62,654 nucleotides of DNA from assembly GCA_945915065.1 (NCBI GenBank), contig CAMEER010000005.1, positions 1 through 62,654 on the forward strand, written 5' to 3'. Both the position numbers and the translations under genes were made by a program. Shown in pieces: positions 1 through 7,848 of this stretch (the first letter of the stretch is position 1; each line of letters begins with the position of its first letter). The stretch is from an uncultured Clostridia bacterium. Lineage in GTDB: Bacteria > Bacillota > Clostridia > Oscillospirales > Oscillospiraceae. The notes beneath the pieces were generated by a model that was given only the letters and a program-made list of their open reading frames with translations, was not told where the DNA came from and did not search any database.

Positions 1-230
1 AAAATCACTATGGATTTTTTACTCAAGTGTCCAACTTGATTTTACAATCAACCAATGCTTTTGGATGCTTTCGTCCAAAAGCTGGTCAACGGCTATGGAA
101 ACTGGGCACGTACCAACTGTGGGTACCTGTCAGACGGCGGAGAACGGATCACAGCCGCCGTATCGTCACCGTGGAACGCCTCTCCTCATAAGATGTGTTA
201 GACTCATGCGCGGGGAGGAGGGAACCACAC
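1..230. other. Gene-free leader at the window edge
   Basis: No convincing gene is seen here. Frame 1 is open for 12 codons to a TGA at 37-39, which could be the tail of a gene outside the window but is too short to identify. An 8-bp perfect hairpin lies at 58-81 without a T-run. The rest presumably holds the promoter of the small genes that follow; I could not place a clear one. Confidence 0.4.
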
Positions 231-383
231 ATGAAAGGAAACAGCGAGAAATGCCTGGGAATCTGTGCTCTGGCACTGGGGTTGGGAATTTTTATTGCTG
301 CTGTATTTCCGGTGGGTATACTGATGTTTCTGGTGGCCTTCCTGTTGATTGCCTGTGGAATCGCATGCTTGAAAAGGAGGTAA
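231..383 (+). CDS. Small (50 aa) membrane protein upstream of spoVM
   Basis: The ATG at 231 is preceded by a strong GGAGGAGGG ribosome site at about 214-222. The 50-residue product has a short polar N-terminus with a Cys (about residue 8), then an almost unbroken hydrophobic stretch from about residue 9 to 46 that could form one long or two short membrane helices, and a KRR basic end, suggesting a positive-inside C-terminus. The family is not recognised. Its stop is 6 nt before spoVM, and the spoVM ribosome site AAGGAGG (374-380) lies inside its last codons, so the two are probably co-transcribed and translationally coupled. A sporulation-linked role is an inference from position only. Confidence 0.55.
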   Translation: MKGNSEKCLGICALALGLGIFIAAVFPVGILMFLVAFLLIACGIACLKRR

Positions 384-389
384 GCGGAA

Positions 390-464
390 ATGAAGGTCGT
401 AGTTTGGAAAGCGCCGAGATTGCTGCGAGGTTTGCTGCGGAGTATTTTCGGCATCAAGGAATAA
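390..464 (+). CDS. spoVM: SpoVM-like stage V sporulation peptide (24 aa)
   Basis: The ATG at 390 follows AAGGAGG with 9-nt spacing. The 24-aa product reads MKVVVWKAPRLLRGLLRSIF followed by GIKE. It matches the shape of Bacillus SpoVM: MK start, proline at residue 9, basic residue 10, an amphipathic helix with basic residues on one face, and similar length (26 aa in B. subtilis). In B. subtilis SpoVM binds the positively curved outer forespore membrane and anchors SpoIVA, the base of the spore coat. The next gene encodes a SPOCS/LysM spore protein, which fits. One difference from B. subtilis is Arg where Gly13 normally sits. The identification rests on pattern resemblance, not on a search. Confidence 0.75.
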   Translation: MKVVVWKAPRLLRGLLRSIFGIKE

Positions 465-520
465 ACCGGCAAAAGCCCTCATAAAGTGGACTAACAATAC
501 CGATTGAGAGGGCTGAAGGT

Positions 521-2020
521 ATGGAATTGGGCTTGCAATTTGAAGATATTTTCTGTTATGAATCAACCGCGGGAATTACATCCGCCCATGAGGAATCGCT
601 GGAAACAGCGATCCCGGAGTATTGCCCGGATATCACGCGGATCGTGGATGTCGTGGGGCGTCTGATCATCCGGGAAAAGCTGTTAAACGAGGAACGCTGT
701 ACAATTTCCGGCAGTGTTAAAGTTACAATACTTTACACATCTGAGGAGGTAGTTGGACTTCGCAGTCTGACTATGTCCGTGCCGTTTTCCTGCGTACTGG
801 ATGACCGGGCACTGGATCGGTGCGGCACTGTCTGTGTGGATGGCCGTGTTTTGCTGGCGGAAGCCCGTGCCGTTACATCCCGCAAAGTATACATCAAGGT
901 TCTGCCGGAGATCACAGTGGTGGGATACCGGTCAGTGAAGCGCCGCCTTTGCTGCAGCGTGCAGGAAGAAAGCAGCATACGAAAGCGGTGCTGTAATAGT
1001 AATGTATGTCTTTTGACGGCAATTAGCGAGAAAGGATTTTCCTTCACAAATGATGTCATACTGGAAAATGGCGCACTGCCGGAAGATATACTGATGCATC
1101 GTATGCGCCCTGCCATTCTATCCACGCAACGGCTGGGGAACAAGCTGATGGTAAAAGGGGAAATGTGGTTCTGGGCTCTCTATCGGGGGGAAGACCAGAC
1201 GCTGCATCAGCATGACGCTGTGGTTCCTTTTTCTCAAATTCTGGATGTGGCAGAGTTGCCGGAGGAAGCTGAATATCAGCTTAGCCCGCAGTTGGAGGAG
1301 TGTGATTTACGCATCCTGCGAACAGACGGGGGAAATGGTTTTGGCCTGACAGCCAGAGTGAATATTGTCATTCTGTCCTATCAGAATCGAGCATTACGCT
1401 ATGTCGAGGATCTATACAGCACCCACTTTGACACCGAAGTGGAGCGGCAGGAGATTACATTCCCTTTGATGGCTCCTGTCCATACGGTACAGCAGGAGGC
1501 ACAGCTGCGGCTGGAATTTGAAGGACGGGAACCGTTCATCAGTGTGACCGATGCGGATTGCTCTTCCGCCGAGGTTTTGCCTGCTGAAAACGGTGTGACC
1601 CTGCGGACAACGCTCCACATTCGGCTTCTCTATCTGGATGAATCCGGTACCCCGGTCAGCACAGAACGTACTGCTGAGGTCTGCGCCGGCGTAAAGGAAG
1701 TTGACGGCCCTGTTACGGCTTATTGCAGTGCTGCGCTCTTGCAATTTACCGGCAGTGTCTGTCAGGTGCGTATTCCGGTTTACTTTCTTCTGGGCTGTAT
1801 AGGTGAAGAAACGCTGAGTGGGATCACATCGCTGACCCTGAATGATACAAAACCATTAGATGGCCCCAGCTTGATCCTGTGCCGCATGGGTACATCGGAT
1901 ACGCTATGGGATATCGCCAAGCGATATCAGACAGATGAGGAAGCGATTCGTAACGCGAATCATCTGGATGACGAAGAAAGTATCGGCAACTGTATGCTTC
2001 TGATCCCAAAGGTAAGGTAA
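521..2020 (+). CDS. SPOCS (DUF3794) and LysM domain spore-envelope protein
   Basis: The 499-aa product has the layout of clostridial SPOCS-LysM proteins. There are DUF3794/SPOCS beta-rich repeats: an N-terminal one at about residues 25-140 with the hallmark 'EYCPDITRIVDV', and further copies at about 170-300 and 300-430. A C-terminal LysM follows at about residues 450-498 ('TSDTLWDIAKRYQTD' to 'LLIPKVR'). SPOCS domains occur in spore coat/cortex morphogenesis proteins such as SpoVID, and LysM binds peptidoglycan. The protein therefore probably acts at the spore cortex/coat interface. No signal peptide is visible, consistent with mother-cell cytosolic action. It follows spoVM by 56 nt and ends before a strong terminator. 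The exact role is not known. Confidence 0.85.
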   Translation: MELGLQFEDIFCYESTAGITSAHEESLETAIPEYCPDITRIVDVVGRLIIREKLLNEERCTISGSVKVTILYTSEEVVGLRSLTMSVPFSCVLDDRALDRCGTVCVDGRVLLAEARAVTSRKVYIKVLPEITVVGYRSVKRRLCCSVQEESSIRKRCCNSNVCLLTAISEKGFSFTNDVILENGALPEDILMHRMRPAILSTQRLGNKLMVKGEMWFWALYRGEDQTLHQHDAVVPFSQILDVAELPEEAEYQLSPQLEECDLRILRTDGGNGFGLTARVNIVILSYQNRALRYVEDLYSTHFDTEVERQEITFPLMAPVHTVQQEAQLRLEFEGREPFISVTDADCSSAEVLPAENGVTLRTTLHIRLLYLDESGTPVSTERTAEVCAGVKEVDGPVTAYCSAALLQFTGSVCQVRIPVYFLLGCIGEETLSGITSLTLNDTKPLDGPSLILCRMGTSDTLWDIAKRYQTDEEAIRNANHLDDEESIGNCMLLIPKVR

Positions 2021-2046
2021 AGCAACTCCATACGTACACTGGTCTC

Positions 2047-2071
2047 AAAAGACGCCCTTCGGGCGTCTTTT
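2047..2071 (+). terminator. Intrinsic terminator after SPOCS/LysM gene
   Basis: An 11-bp stem (AAAAGACGCCC / GGGCGTCTTTT) with a TTC loop ends in a short T-run, 26 nt after the stop codon. Confidence 0.9.
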
Positions 2072-2074
2072 GCC

Positions 2075-2103
2075 TTGCTATCCGCAGTAAGACGTGCTAT
2101 GAT
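2075..2103 (+). promoter_or_regulatory. Sigma-A-type promoter of coaX
   Basis: TTGCTA (2075-2080), 17-nt spacer, TATGAT (2098-2103), with a TG one base upstream of the -10 (extended -10). It lies 30 nt before the coaX start. Confidence 0.65.
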
Positions 2104-2132
2104 AAGAAAGAAAAAGGTAAGGAGGGCGCACC

Positions 2133-2906
2133 ATGCTGCTGGCAATCGACATTGGCAATTCCAACATTTCCGTCGGCCTTTTCAGCCGGGAGAGGAAACT
2201 GCATTTTCTGGCTTCTATTGATACAGACCGTCGTAAAACCGCAGATCAGATCAGCATTGATCTGATGAATATTTTCTCGCTGTATGGTTTTGACTTGAAG
2301 GACGTATCCGGTGCCATTTTTTCCAGTGTGGTTCCTCCCATTAATTTTATGATGGAGAAGGCTTTGACCAGATTGTTGGGGAAACCCCCTATGATTGTCG
2401 GACCGGGCGTCAAGACAGGCCTGAACATCCGCATGGAGATCCACAATCAATTGGGCGCTGATCTGGTAGCGGATGCTGTGGCGGCACTGGAAAAATATCC
2501 TGCTCCCATTATCTTGATCGACATGGGAACCGCCACTACAATTTCGTACATCTCTGCCAAACACGCCTATGAGGGTGGCTTGATGTTCCCCGGTGTACGA
2601 CTCTCATTGGACGCCTTATCCGATCATGCCGCACTACTGTCAGATATTTCTTTGCAATACCCCAAGAATCTGATTGGAAAAAACTCGGAAGACTGTATGC
2701 GCAATGGTATCGTTTACGGTACAGCCGGAATGCTGGATGGGATCATTGACCGTATCCGGGAAACCATTCCCGAGGAAACACCTACTATCGTAGCCACCGG
2801 CAATAACGCACCGGTCATTGTGCGCTATTGCCGCAATAAGGTCGTTTACGACAAATATCTGCTGATGGAGGGCCTGTGGGCCATCTACCATAAAAACAGA
2901 GTATAA
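2133..2906 (+). CDS. coaX: Type III pantothenate kinase
   Basis: This enzyme phosphorylates pantothenate with ATP, the first step of coenzyme A synthesis, in the cytosol. The 257-aa length is normal for CoaX. The N-terminal phosphate motif 'AIDIGNSNISVGLF' (residues 4-17) and the second ASKHA motif 'IDMGTATTISYIS' (about 130-142) are intact, and 'GADLVADAVAALEKYPAP' precedes the latter as in the family. The start has AAGGAGG at 7-nt spacing. The gene is monocistronic, with its own promoter and a terminator shared with the convergent pfp gene. Type III kinases are feedback-insensitive to CoA and have a high Km for ATP (family knowledge). Confidence 0.95.
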   Translation: MLLAIDIGNSNISVGLFSRERKLHFLASIDTDRRKTADQISIDLMNIFSLYGFDLKDVSGAIFSSVVPPINFMMEKALTRLLGKPPMIVGPGVKTGLNIRMEIHNQLGADLVADAVAALEKYPAPIILIDMGTATTISYISAKHAYEGGLMFPGVRLSLDALSDHAALLSDISLQYPKNLIGKNSEDCMRNGIVYGTAGMLDGIIDRIRETIPEETPTIVATGNNAPVIVRYCRNKVVYDKYLLMEGLWAIYHKNRV

Positions 2907-2941
2907 AAGAAGTCTCAGGCTCAATGCCTGAGACTTCTTTT
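2905..2941. terminator. Bidirectional terminator between coaX and pfp
   Basis: A 16-bp perfect stem (2905-2920 with 2926-2941) has an A-run on one side and a T-run on the other, so it can terminate both convergent genes. Confidence 0.9.
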
Positions 2942-2950
2942 ACTGATGAG

Positions 2951-4189
2951 TTACTTTACAAGAACTTTTTTCAGACGGGCAAAGCGGGGGAGGGAATCCT
3001 CTTTCGGCAGATCCGGTTCACCCTGGATCAGGGGCAGCGCATACTCGATGAATTGATGGTTCACATAGTTACCGGCTTCATTGATCCATTCACGAGGGAT
3101 TTTTTTCTCTACATTCGCCACTTCCATCAGAGGGATCAGCTTGGTACGGCAGGCGTATTTCCCGTCCTTGATACCACGCTCAAAACCGATCATACGGCCA
3201 TTGATGCCGTTGATGGCGTTTTCCACAGCTACCTTGCCGGCCATGTAGCTCTCCTCAATATCGGTCTCGGAAGCCAGATGTGCGCCGCAGCGCTGCAAAA
3301 GGTTCAGCTCGATACCGCGTACCTTCGCGCTGGTTTCTTCTTTCAGCACCTGCGCCAGAATCGCGGCAAGACCGCCCAGCTGCGCATGACCGAAGCCGTC
3401 ATTGGCGGCAACCTTTGCTTCGGAAACGAAGTCGCCATCGGCATAGTGGATGCCTTCAGACACAGCGACGATGCAGTTGCCCTTTTCTGCATAAACACGC
3501 TTGACGTCATCAATAAAGCTCTGCATGTTAAAATCGATCTCCGGCAGATAGATCAGGTCAGGACCTGCGCCGTGGACACCGGCCAACGCAGAGGCGGCAG
3601 TCAGCCAACCGGCGTGGCGGCCCATGATCTCCATTACCACGATCATGCCTGTATCATAAACGCGGGCGTCCTGGTAGACCTCCATCATTGACGTAGCAAT
3701 ATATTTAGCGGCAGAGGCGTAACCGGGGCAGTGGTCAGTGCCGAACAGGTCGTTGTCAATGGTCTTGGGTACACCCATTACGCGGCATTCATAGCCAACG
3801 GACTGCATATAGTTATTGATCTTATTGCAGGTATCCATAGAATCGTTACCGCCGTTATAGAAGAAGTAACGAACGTTATGCTTCTTAAAGACCTCAAGGA
3901 TACGCTTATAATCGGTGTCATCCACCTCGGGATCGGCAATCTTATAGCGGCAGGAACCCAGGGCAGAGGAGGGGGTATACTTCAACAGCCGCAGTTCCTC
4001 CGGATCCTCCATCCCCATATCAAAAAGGCGGTCATTCAAAACGCCCTTGATGCCATGCTCAGCGCCCAACACCTTGGTGATCACCCCGGACTTCAAGGCG
4101 GTATCAATGACACCGTAAGCGCTGGCATTGATGACGGAAGTGGGGCCTCCGGACTGGCCAATAATGCAGGCTCCTCGCAGTTCATTCAT
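2951..4189 (-). CDS. pfp: PPi-dependent 6-phosphofructokinase
   Basis: Interconverts fructose 6-phosphate and fructose 1,6-bisphosphate, here probably with pyrophosphate as phosphoryl donor, making the step reversible. The 412-aa protein shows the fold's N-terminal 'GQSGGPTSVINAS' (residues 11-23), 'GGNDSMDT' (113-120), 'PKTIDNDL' (141-148) and 'MGRHAGW' (189-195). Asp in the GGxDS motif and Lys in PKTIDND mark PPi-specific enzymes; ATP-dependent enzymes have Gly at both places. It diverges from the aldolase gene fba, its pathway partner, across a palindromic promoter region. Ribosome site GGGAGG precedes the ATG. Assignment of PPi specificity is from motifs only. Confidence 0.93.
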   Translation of the reverse strand: MNELRGACIIGQSGGPTSVINASAYGVIDTALKSGVITKVLGAEHGIKGVLNDRLFDMGMEDPEELRLLKYTPSSALGSCRYKIADPEVDDTDYKRILEVFKKHNVRYFFYNGGNDSMDTCNKINNYMQSVGYECRVMGVPKTIDNDLFGTDHCPGYASAAKYIATSMMEVYQDARVYDTGMIVVMEIMGRHAGWLTAASALAGVHGAGPDLIYLPEIDFNMQSFIDDVKRVYAEKGNCIVAVSEGIHYADGDFVSEAKVAANDGFGHAQLGGLAAILAQVLKEETSAKVRGIELNLLQRCGAHLASETDIEESYMAGKVAVENAINGINGRMIGFERGIKDGKYACRTKLIPLMEVANVEKKIPREWINEAGNYVNHQFIEYALPLIQGEPDLPKEDSLPRFARLKKVLVK

Positions 4190-4220
4190 ATCAATTACCT
4201 CCCAAAAAAATGGAATTTAG

Positions 4221-4265
4221 TGTTTACAACGGGTATTTTACCATGTAAAATACCCGTTGTAAACA
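4221..4265. promoter_or_regulatory. 20-bp perfect inverted repeat holding two face-to-face promoters (pfp/fba)
   Basis: 4221-4240 is the exact reverse complement of 4246-4265, with a 5-nt centre. Each strand reads TTTACA, 17 nt, TAAAAT: plus strand 4223-4228 and 4246-4251, minus strand 4263-4258 and 4240-4235. The minus promoter also has TG one base before its -10. The element could thus fire towards pfp and towards fba from the same DNA, or be an operator for a dimeric regulator, or a hairpin in the fba leader if transcription starts further upstream. Confidence 0.6.
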
Positions 4266-4267
4266 CT

Positions 4268-4296
4268 TTGTACTTGCAAAATAAAAAAAATATGAT
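4268..4296 (+). promoter_or_regulatory. Sigma-A-type promoter of fba
   Basis: TTGTAC (4268-4273), 17-nt spacer, TATGAT (4291-4296); an overlapping alternative is TTGCAA (4274-4279), 16 nt, TACAAT (4296-4301). A 10-bp palindrome GGAACGTTCC sits at 4303-4312, at the expected transcription start, and could be an operator. Confidence 0.6.
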
Positions 4297-4363
4297 ACAA
4301 TGGGAACGTTCCAAACAACAGGTGCATTAAATGCTGTAATATTATTGTGAAGGAGATATGATT

Positions 4364-5302
4364 ATGCCGCTGGTAACTTCTAAAGAAATGTTTGAAAAGG
4401 CCTATCACGGTGGCTATGCCATAGGTGCTTTTAACGTCAACAACATGGAGATCATTCAGGGCATCACTGAGGCTGCGGCCGATCTGAAAGCTCCCCTGAT
4501 TCTTCAGGTATCCAAGGGTGCGCGCGCCTATGCCAACCGTACCTATCTGAAAAAGCTGGTTGAGGCTGCTGTTATTGAAACAGGTCTTCCTATCGTGCTG
4601 CATCTGGATCACGGTGACAGCTTTGAGACCTGCAAGTCCTGCATTGAGGACGGCTTTACCTCTGTGATGATCGACGCCTCCTCCAAGCCTTTCGCGGAAA
4701 ACATCGAGATCACCCGCAAGGTGGTGGAGTATGCCCATGACCACGGCGTTGTCGTGGAAGCGGAGCTGGGCACTCTGGCCGGCATTGAGGATGAAGTCAA
4801 TGTCAGTGCTGAGGATTCCTCTTACACGCATCCCGAGGAGGTGGAGGAGTTCGTGTCCAAGACGGGCTGTGACTCCCTGGCCATTGCCATCGGTACCAGC
4901 CACGGCGCATACAAGTTCAAGCCCGGCACCAAGCCTCAGCTGCGCTTTGACGTGCTGGAGGAAGTCTCCAAGCGCCTGCCCGGTTTCCCCATTGTGCTGC
5001 ACGGATCTTCCTCTGTTCCTCAGGAATTTGTGGAGAAGATCAACAAGTACGGCGGCAATATGCCCGGCGCCATCGGCGTACCGGAAGACCAGCTGCGCAA
5101 GGCAGCCTCCATGTCCGTTTGCAAGATCAATATTGACTCCGATCTGCGTCTTGCCATGACTGCGACAATTCGCGAGCATTTTGCACTGCATCCCGCTGAT
5201 TTTGATCCCCGTCAGTACCTCAAGCCCGCTCGTCAGGCTATCAAGGAAATGGTTGCCCACAAGATCGTGGACGTGCTTGGCTGCGACGGCAAAGCATTCT
5301 AA
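4364..5302 (+). CDS. fba: Class II fructose-bisphosphate aldolase
   Basis: Cleaves fructose 1,6-bisphosphate to two triose phosphates (and the reverse in gluconeogenesis) using a divalent metal. The start at 4364 (MPLVTSKEMF) is preferred over 4358 because AGGAG (4351-4355) is 8 nt away rather than 2. The 312-aa protein has the class II metal-binding 'HLDHGDSFE' (about residues 80-88), 'GTSHGAYKF', the 'LHGSSSVP' phosphate/metal region and 'CKINIDSDLR'. The codon choice looks like that of a highly expressed gene. It is divergent from pfp and followed by a terminator, so it is monocistronic. Confidence 0.95.
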   Translation: MPLVTSKEMFEKAYHGGYAIGAFNVNNMEIIQGITEAAADLKAPLILQVSKGARAYANRTYLKKLVEAAVIETGLPIVLHLDHGDSFETCKSCIEDGFTSVMIDASSKPFAENIEITRKVVEYAHDHGVVVEAELGTLAGIEDEVNVSAEDSSYTHPEEVEEFVSKTGCDSLAIAIGTSHGAYKFKPGTKPQLRFDVLEEVSKRLPGFPIVLHGSSSVPQEFVEKINKYGGNMPGAIGVPEDQLRKAASMSVCKINIDSDLRLAMTATIREHFALHPADFDPRQYLKPARQAIKEMVAHKIVDVLGCDGKAF

Positions 5303-5315
5303 AAAGAGACTCAAT

Positions 5316-5352
5316 AAAAAATATCCGATGCAGATTGCACCGGATATTTTTT
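5316..5352. terminator. Terminator after fba
   Basis: A 12-bp stem (AAAAAATATCCG, 5316-5327, with 5341-5352) is flanked by A- and T-runs. It lies 13 nt after fba and 49 nt past the convergent transketolase stop, so it may serve both. Confidence 0.8.
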
Positions 5353-5400
5353 ATTACTTTTCGGATTTGTAACGGAAAACCTGGTCACCATCCAATTGCC

Positions 5401-6327
5401 TTACAGTGTTTCCTTGATCCGGGCGGCGATCTGGTCAGCGGTAAGACCATATTCACGCAGTACATCGGCTGCCTTGCCGGACTGACCAAACTGGTCATTG
5501 ATGCCGATCTTCCGGAACTTACAGCAGACCTTGCCCATCAGCGCATCGGCCACAGCATCGCCCAGGCCGCCGATCACACTGTGCTCCTCTACGGTGATAA
5601 CGTTGCCGCACTGCTGGGCGTACTTCAGAACGCACTCGGCATCCAATGGCTTGATGGTGTGCATATTGACCACTGTGATCTCGATGCCTTCCGCCGCCAG
5701 CATCTTAGCGGCTTCCAGCGCTTCGTTGACCATTAAACCGCAGGCAAACACCACGGCATCCTTTCCCTCGCGAAGCACATTGGCTTTTCCGATCTGGAAA
5801 GGATAGTCCTCCTCGAACACAGGGGTAGCCAAACGGGCCAAGCGCATATAGACGGGGCCCTGGAACTCGGCCAGCGCAAAAGTGGCCTTACGGGCTTCAT
5901 TGGCATCGGCGGGAACGATAACCGTCATACCGGGGATCATGCGCATCAGTCCGATGTCCTCAACAGATTGATGGCTGCCGCCATCCTCGCCCACGGAAAC
6001 ACCGGCGTGGGAACAGCAGATCTTCACATTGAACTTGGGATACGCAATGGAGTTGCGGATCTGCTCATAGGCTCGGCCGGCTCCGAACATGGCGAACGTG
6101 GAGCAGTAGGGGATCAGTCCCATGGTGGACAATCCGGCCGCAATATTCATCATGTTGGCCTCGGCAATGCCGCAGTCATAAAAGCGGTCAGGGTGGGCGG
6201 CTTTGAAATACTTGGTCATCGTAGCGCCGGCCAGATCGGCATCCAGCACTACGACCTTGTCATTCTGTGCGCCCAAGTCAACCAATGCCTTACCATAGGC
6301 CTCGCGGGTCGCGATTTTTTCACTCAT
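5401..6327 (-). CDS. Transketolase, C-terminal (pyrimidine-binding/C) subunit
   Basis: The 308-aa second half of a split transketolase moves two-carbon units between sugar phosphates in the non-oxidative pentose phosphate pathway. It covers the Pyr domain (about residues 5-180; 'VVVLDADLAGATMTKYF' early, and 'GVSVGEDGGSHQSVEDIGL' typical of transketolase/DXS Pyr domains) and the C-terminal transketolase domain (about 185-305). It begins 3 nt after the N-terminal subunit gene, so the halves are co-translated in a 1:1 operon. Splitting into two genes is common in archaea and clostridia. Confidence 0.93.
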   Translation of the reverse strand: MSEKIATREAYGKALVDLGAQNDKVVVLDADLAGATMTKYFKAAHPDRFYDCGIAEANMMNIAAGLSTMGLIPYCSTFAMFGAGRAYEQIRNSIAYPKFNVKICCSHAGVSVGEDGGSHQSVEDIGLMRMIPGMTVIVPADANEARKATFALAEFQGPVYMRLARLATPVFEEDYPFQIGKANVLREGKDAVVFACGLMVNEALEAAKMLAAEGIEITVVNMHTIKPLDAECVLKYAQQCGNVITVEEHSVIGGLGDAVADALMGKVCCKFRKIGINDQFGQSGKAADVLREYGLTADQIAARIKETL

Positions 6328-6330
6328 ATC

Positions 6331-7140
6331 TCAGCCCTCCAATTCGCGCAGAGCCTGGGCACGCTGCTCCTCGTTGGGAGCCTTGCCATGCCAGCCTGCC
6401 TGATTTTCCATAAAGGACACGCCCTTGCCTTTCACGGTATGCGCCAAAATGCAGCGGGGCTTACCGCTGACCACCGGGGCGCTGAGGGCCTTTTCAATTT
6501 CCTCCAGATCATTGCCGTTGATCTCATAGAAGTCGAAGCCGAAAGCACGCAGTTTAGCAGGCAGATCGCCAAGACTCATTACCTCATCATTGCTTCCGTC
6601 GATCTGCAGGCCGTTGTTGTCAATGATAATGGTCAGATTATCCAGCTTATAGTGATTGGCTGCCATAAAGGCTTCCCAGATCTGGCCTTCCTGGCATTCG
6701 CCGTCGCCCAGGATCGTATAGACCTTGGTATCCTTGCCCAGCTGCTTTGCACCCAGTGCCATACCAACAGCGATGGAGCAGCCCTGGCCCAGAGAGCCCG
6801 TGGACGCATCCACGCCCGGAACCTTTTTGCAGTCAGGATGGCCCTGCAGGATGCTGTGAAGTTGGCGGAAATTTGTAAATTCATCCCGGCTGATGAATCC
6901 CAATTCCGCCAACACCGCATAGTAGCAGGGAGCAGCGTGGCCCTTACTCAGTACGAAACGGTCCCGGTTGGGGTCTTTGGGATTTCGGGGATCAATACGC
7001 ATATGATTGTAGAACACGCTGGTCATCAACTCCACCATGGACAGTGAGCCGCCGGGATGGCCGCTGCCGGCATTGGCGATCATGTTGATGATATCACGGC
7101 GCACCTGCTTACATACGCTGGAAAGTTCTGCCGTATTCAT
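6331..7140 (-). CDS. Transketolase, N-terminal (thiamine-PP-binding) subunit
   Basis: The 269-aa TPP-binding half of the split transketolase. Visible marks are 'NAGSGHPGGSLSMVELM' near residue 22, 'LSKGHAAPCYYA', and the thiamine pyrophosphate/Mg motif 'LGDGECQEGQIWEA', which ends with 'NN' about 30 residues from GDG. It is first in a two-gene operon with the C-terminal half, and GGAGG precedes the ATG. It faces away from the amidase gene across a 175-bp gap carrying a likely promoter. Confidence 0.93.
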   Translation of the reverse strand: MNTAELSSVCKQVRRDIINMIANAGSGHPGGSLSMVELMTSVFYNHMRIDPRNPKDPNRDRFVLSKGHAAPCYYAVLAELGFISRDEFTNFRQLHSILQGHPDCKKVPGVDASTGSLGQGCSIAVGMALGAKQLGKDTKVYTILGDGECQEGQIWEAFMAANHYKLDNLTIIIDNNGLQIDGSNDEVMSLGDLPAKLRAFGFDFYEINGNDLEEIEKALSAPVVSGKPRCILAHTVKGKGVSFMENQAGWHGKAPNEEQRAQALRELEG

Positions 7141-7174
7141 TGAGAAACCTCCATATCAATTTTTTCCAGGCTCT

Positions 7175-7203
7175 ATGTTATATCATTTGCACCGTAAAGT
7201 CAA
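7175..7203 (-). promoter_or_regulatory. Likely promoter of the transketolase operon
   Basis: On the minus strand: TTGACT (7203-7198), 17-nt spacer, TAACAT (7180-7175), 35 nt before the start codon. Confidence 0.5.
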
Positions 7204-7315
7204 TGAACATCACAAAAAGAATCAAGGGAATTGACGTAATCTGTCGGGCATCGTGTGAAAATAAACACGAGACAAACGCAGGATTCATACAATGGAGGGA
7301 GAGGGGAGAAGAAAC

Positions 7316-7816
7316 ATGGAACTGCAGCCTTATCGCCGCGAGGAAGCGGCAGCATATGCACGACACTGGGCATATGGCCGCAATCCCGAATTCTATGATT
7401 ATGAGCGGATAGGCGGCGATTGTACAAACTTTGCGTCTCAATGTATCTACGCAGGAACAGGCGTTATGAACTACACACCGACCTTTGGATGGTACTATAT
7501 TGACGCAGATAACAAAGCTCCGGCGTGGACAGGTGTAGAATATCTGCACAATTTTCTGATTCGTTCAGAAATTTCCCCAGGACCGATATGCACAGTAACG
7601 CAGGATCTGGCAGTAGCAGAACCGGGAGATGTGATCCAGTTGATCTTTGAAGGGGATGTATTTCAACACTCTCCGGTGGTCGTTGTCACAGATGGCAGCG
7701 GACAGCCATCCGGTATTCAAGTCGCGGCCCACAGCTATGACGCTGACTGCCGCCCACTGGATAGTTATACGTATCAGCAATATCGAGTTTTGCATATCTT
7801 GGGTTATTATCGGTAA
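7316..7816 (+). CDS. Amidase-like (Amidase_6 type) small protein
   Basis: The 166-aa product begins MELQPYRREEAAAYA; this ATG has a purine-rich AGGGGAG site and is preferred to the in-frame ATG at 7292. The 'GGDCTNFASQC' segment (residues 33-43) followed by aromatic 'GWYYIDA' is the signature of the putative amidase domain (Amidase_6, NlpC/P60-like cysteine peptidase fold). A later 'HSPVVVVTD' supplies the expected His and 'AAHSYDA' resembles the third segment. Such proteins often sit in spore or cell-wall loci of clostridia; no signal peptide is seen, so action in the cytosol or mother cell is possible. The substrate is unknown. Confidence 0.8.
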   Translation: MELQPYRREEAAAYARHWAYGRNPEFYDYERIGGDCTNFASQCIYAGTGVMNYTPTFGWYYIDADNKAPAWTGVEYLHNFLIRSEISPGPICTVTQDLAVAEPGDVIQLIFEGDVFQHSPVVVVTDGSGQPSGIQVAAHSYDADCRPLDSYTYQQYRVLHILGYYR

Positions 7817-7817
7817 T

Positions 7818-7848
7818 AAAAGTGAGACAGTTAGTCTGTCTCACTTTT
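7818..7848. terminator. Bidirectional terminator between amidase and recombinase genes
   Basis: A 13-bp perfect stem (AAAAGTGAGACAG with CTGTCTCACTTTT) and 5-nt loop; the two convergent genes end on either side. Confidence 0.88.

Noticed and set aside
1-120. Possible insertion-sequence remnant at the window start
   Set aside because: Only 12 codons before a stop and a short hairpin are visible; no transposase motif or terminal repeats can be supported.
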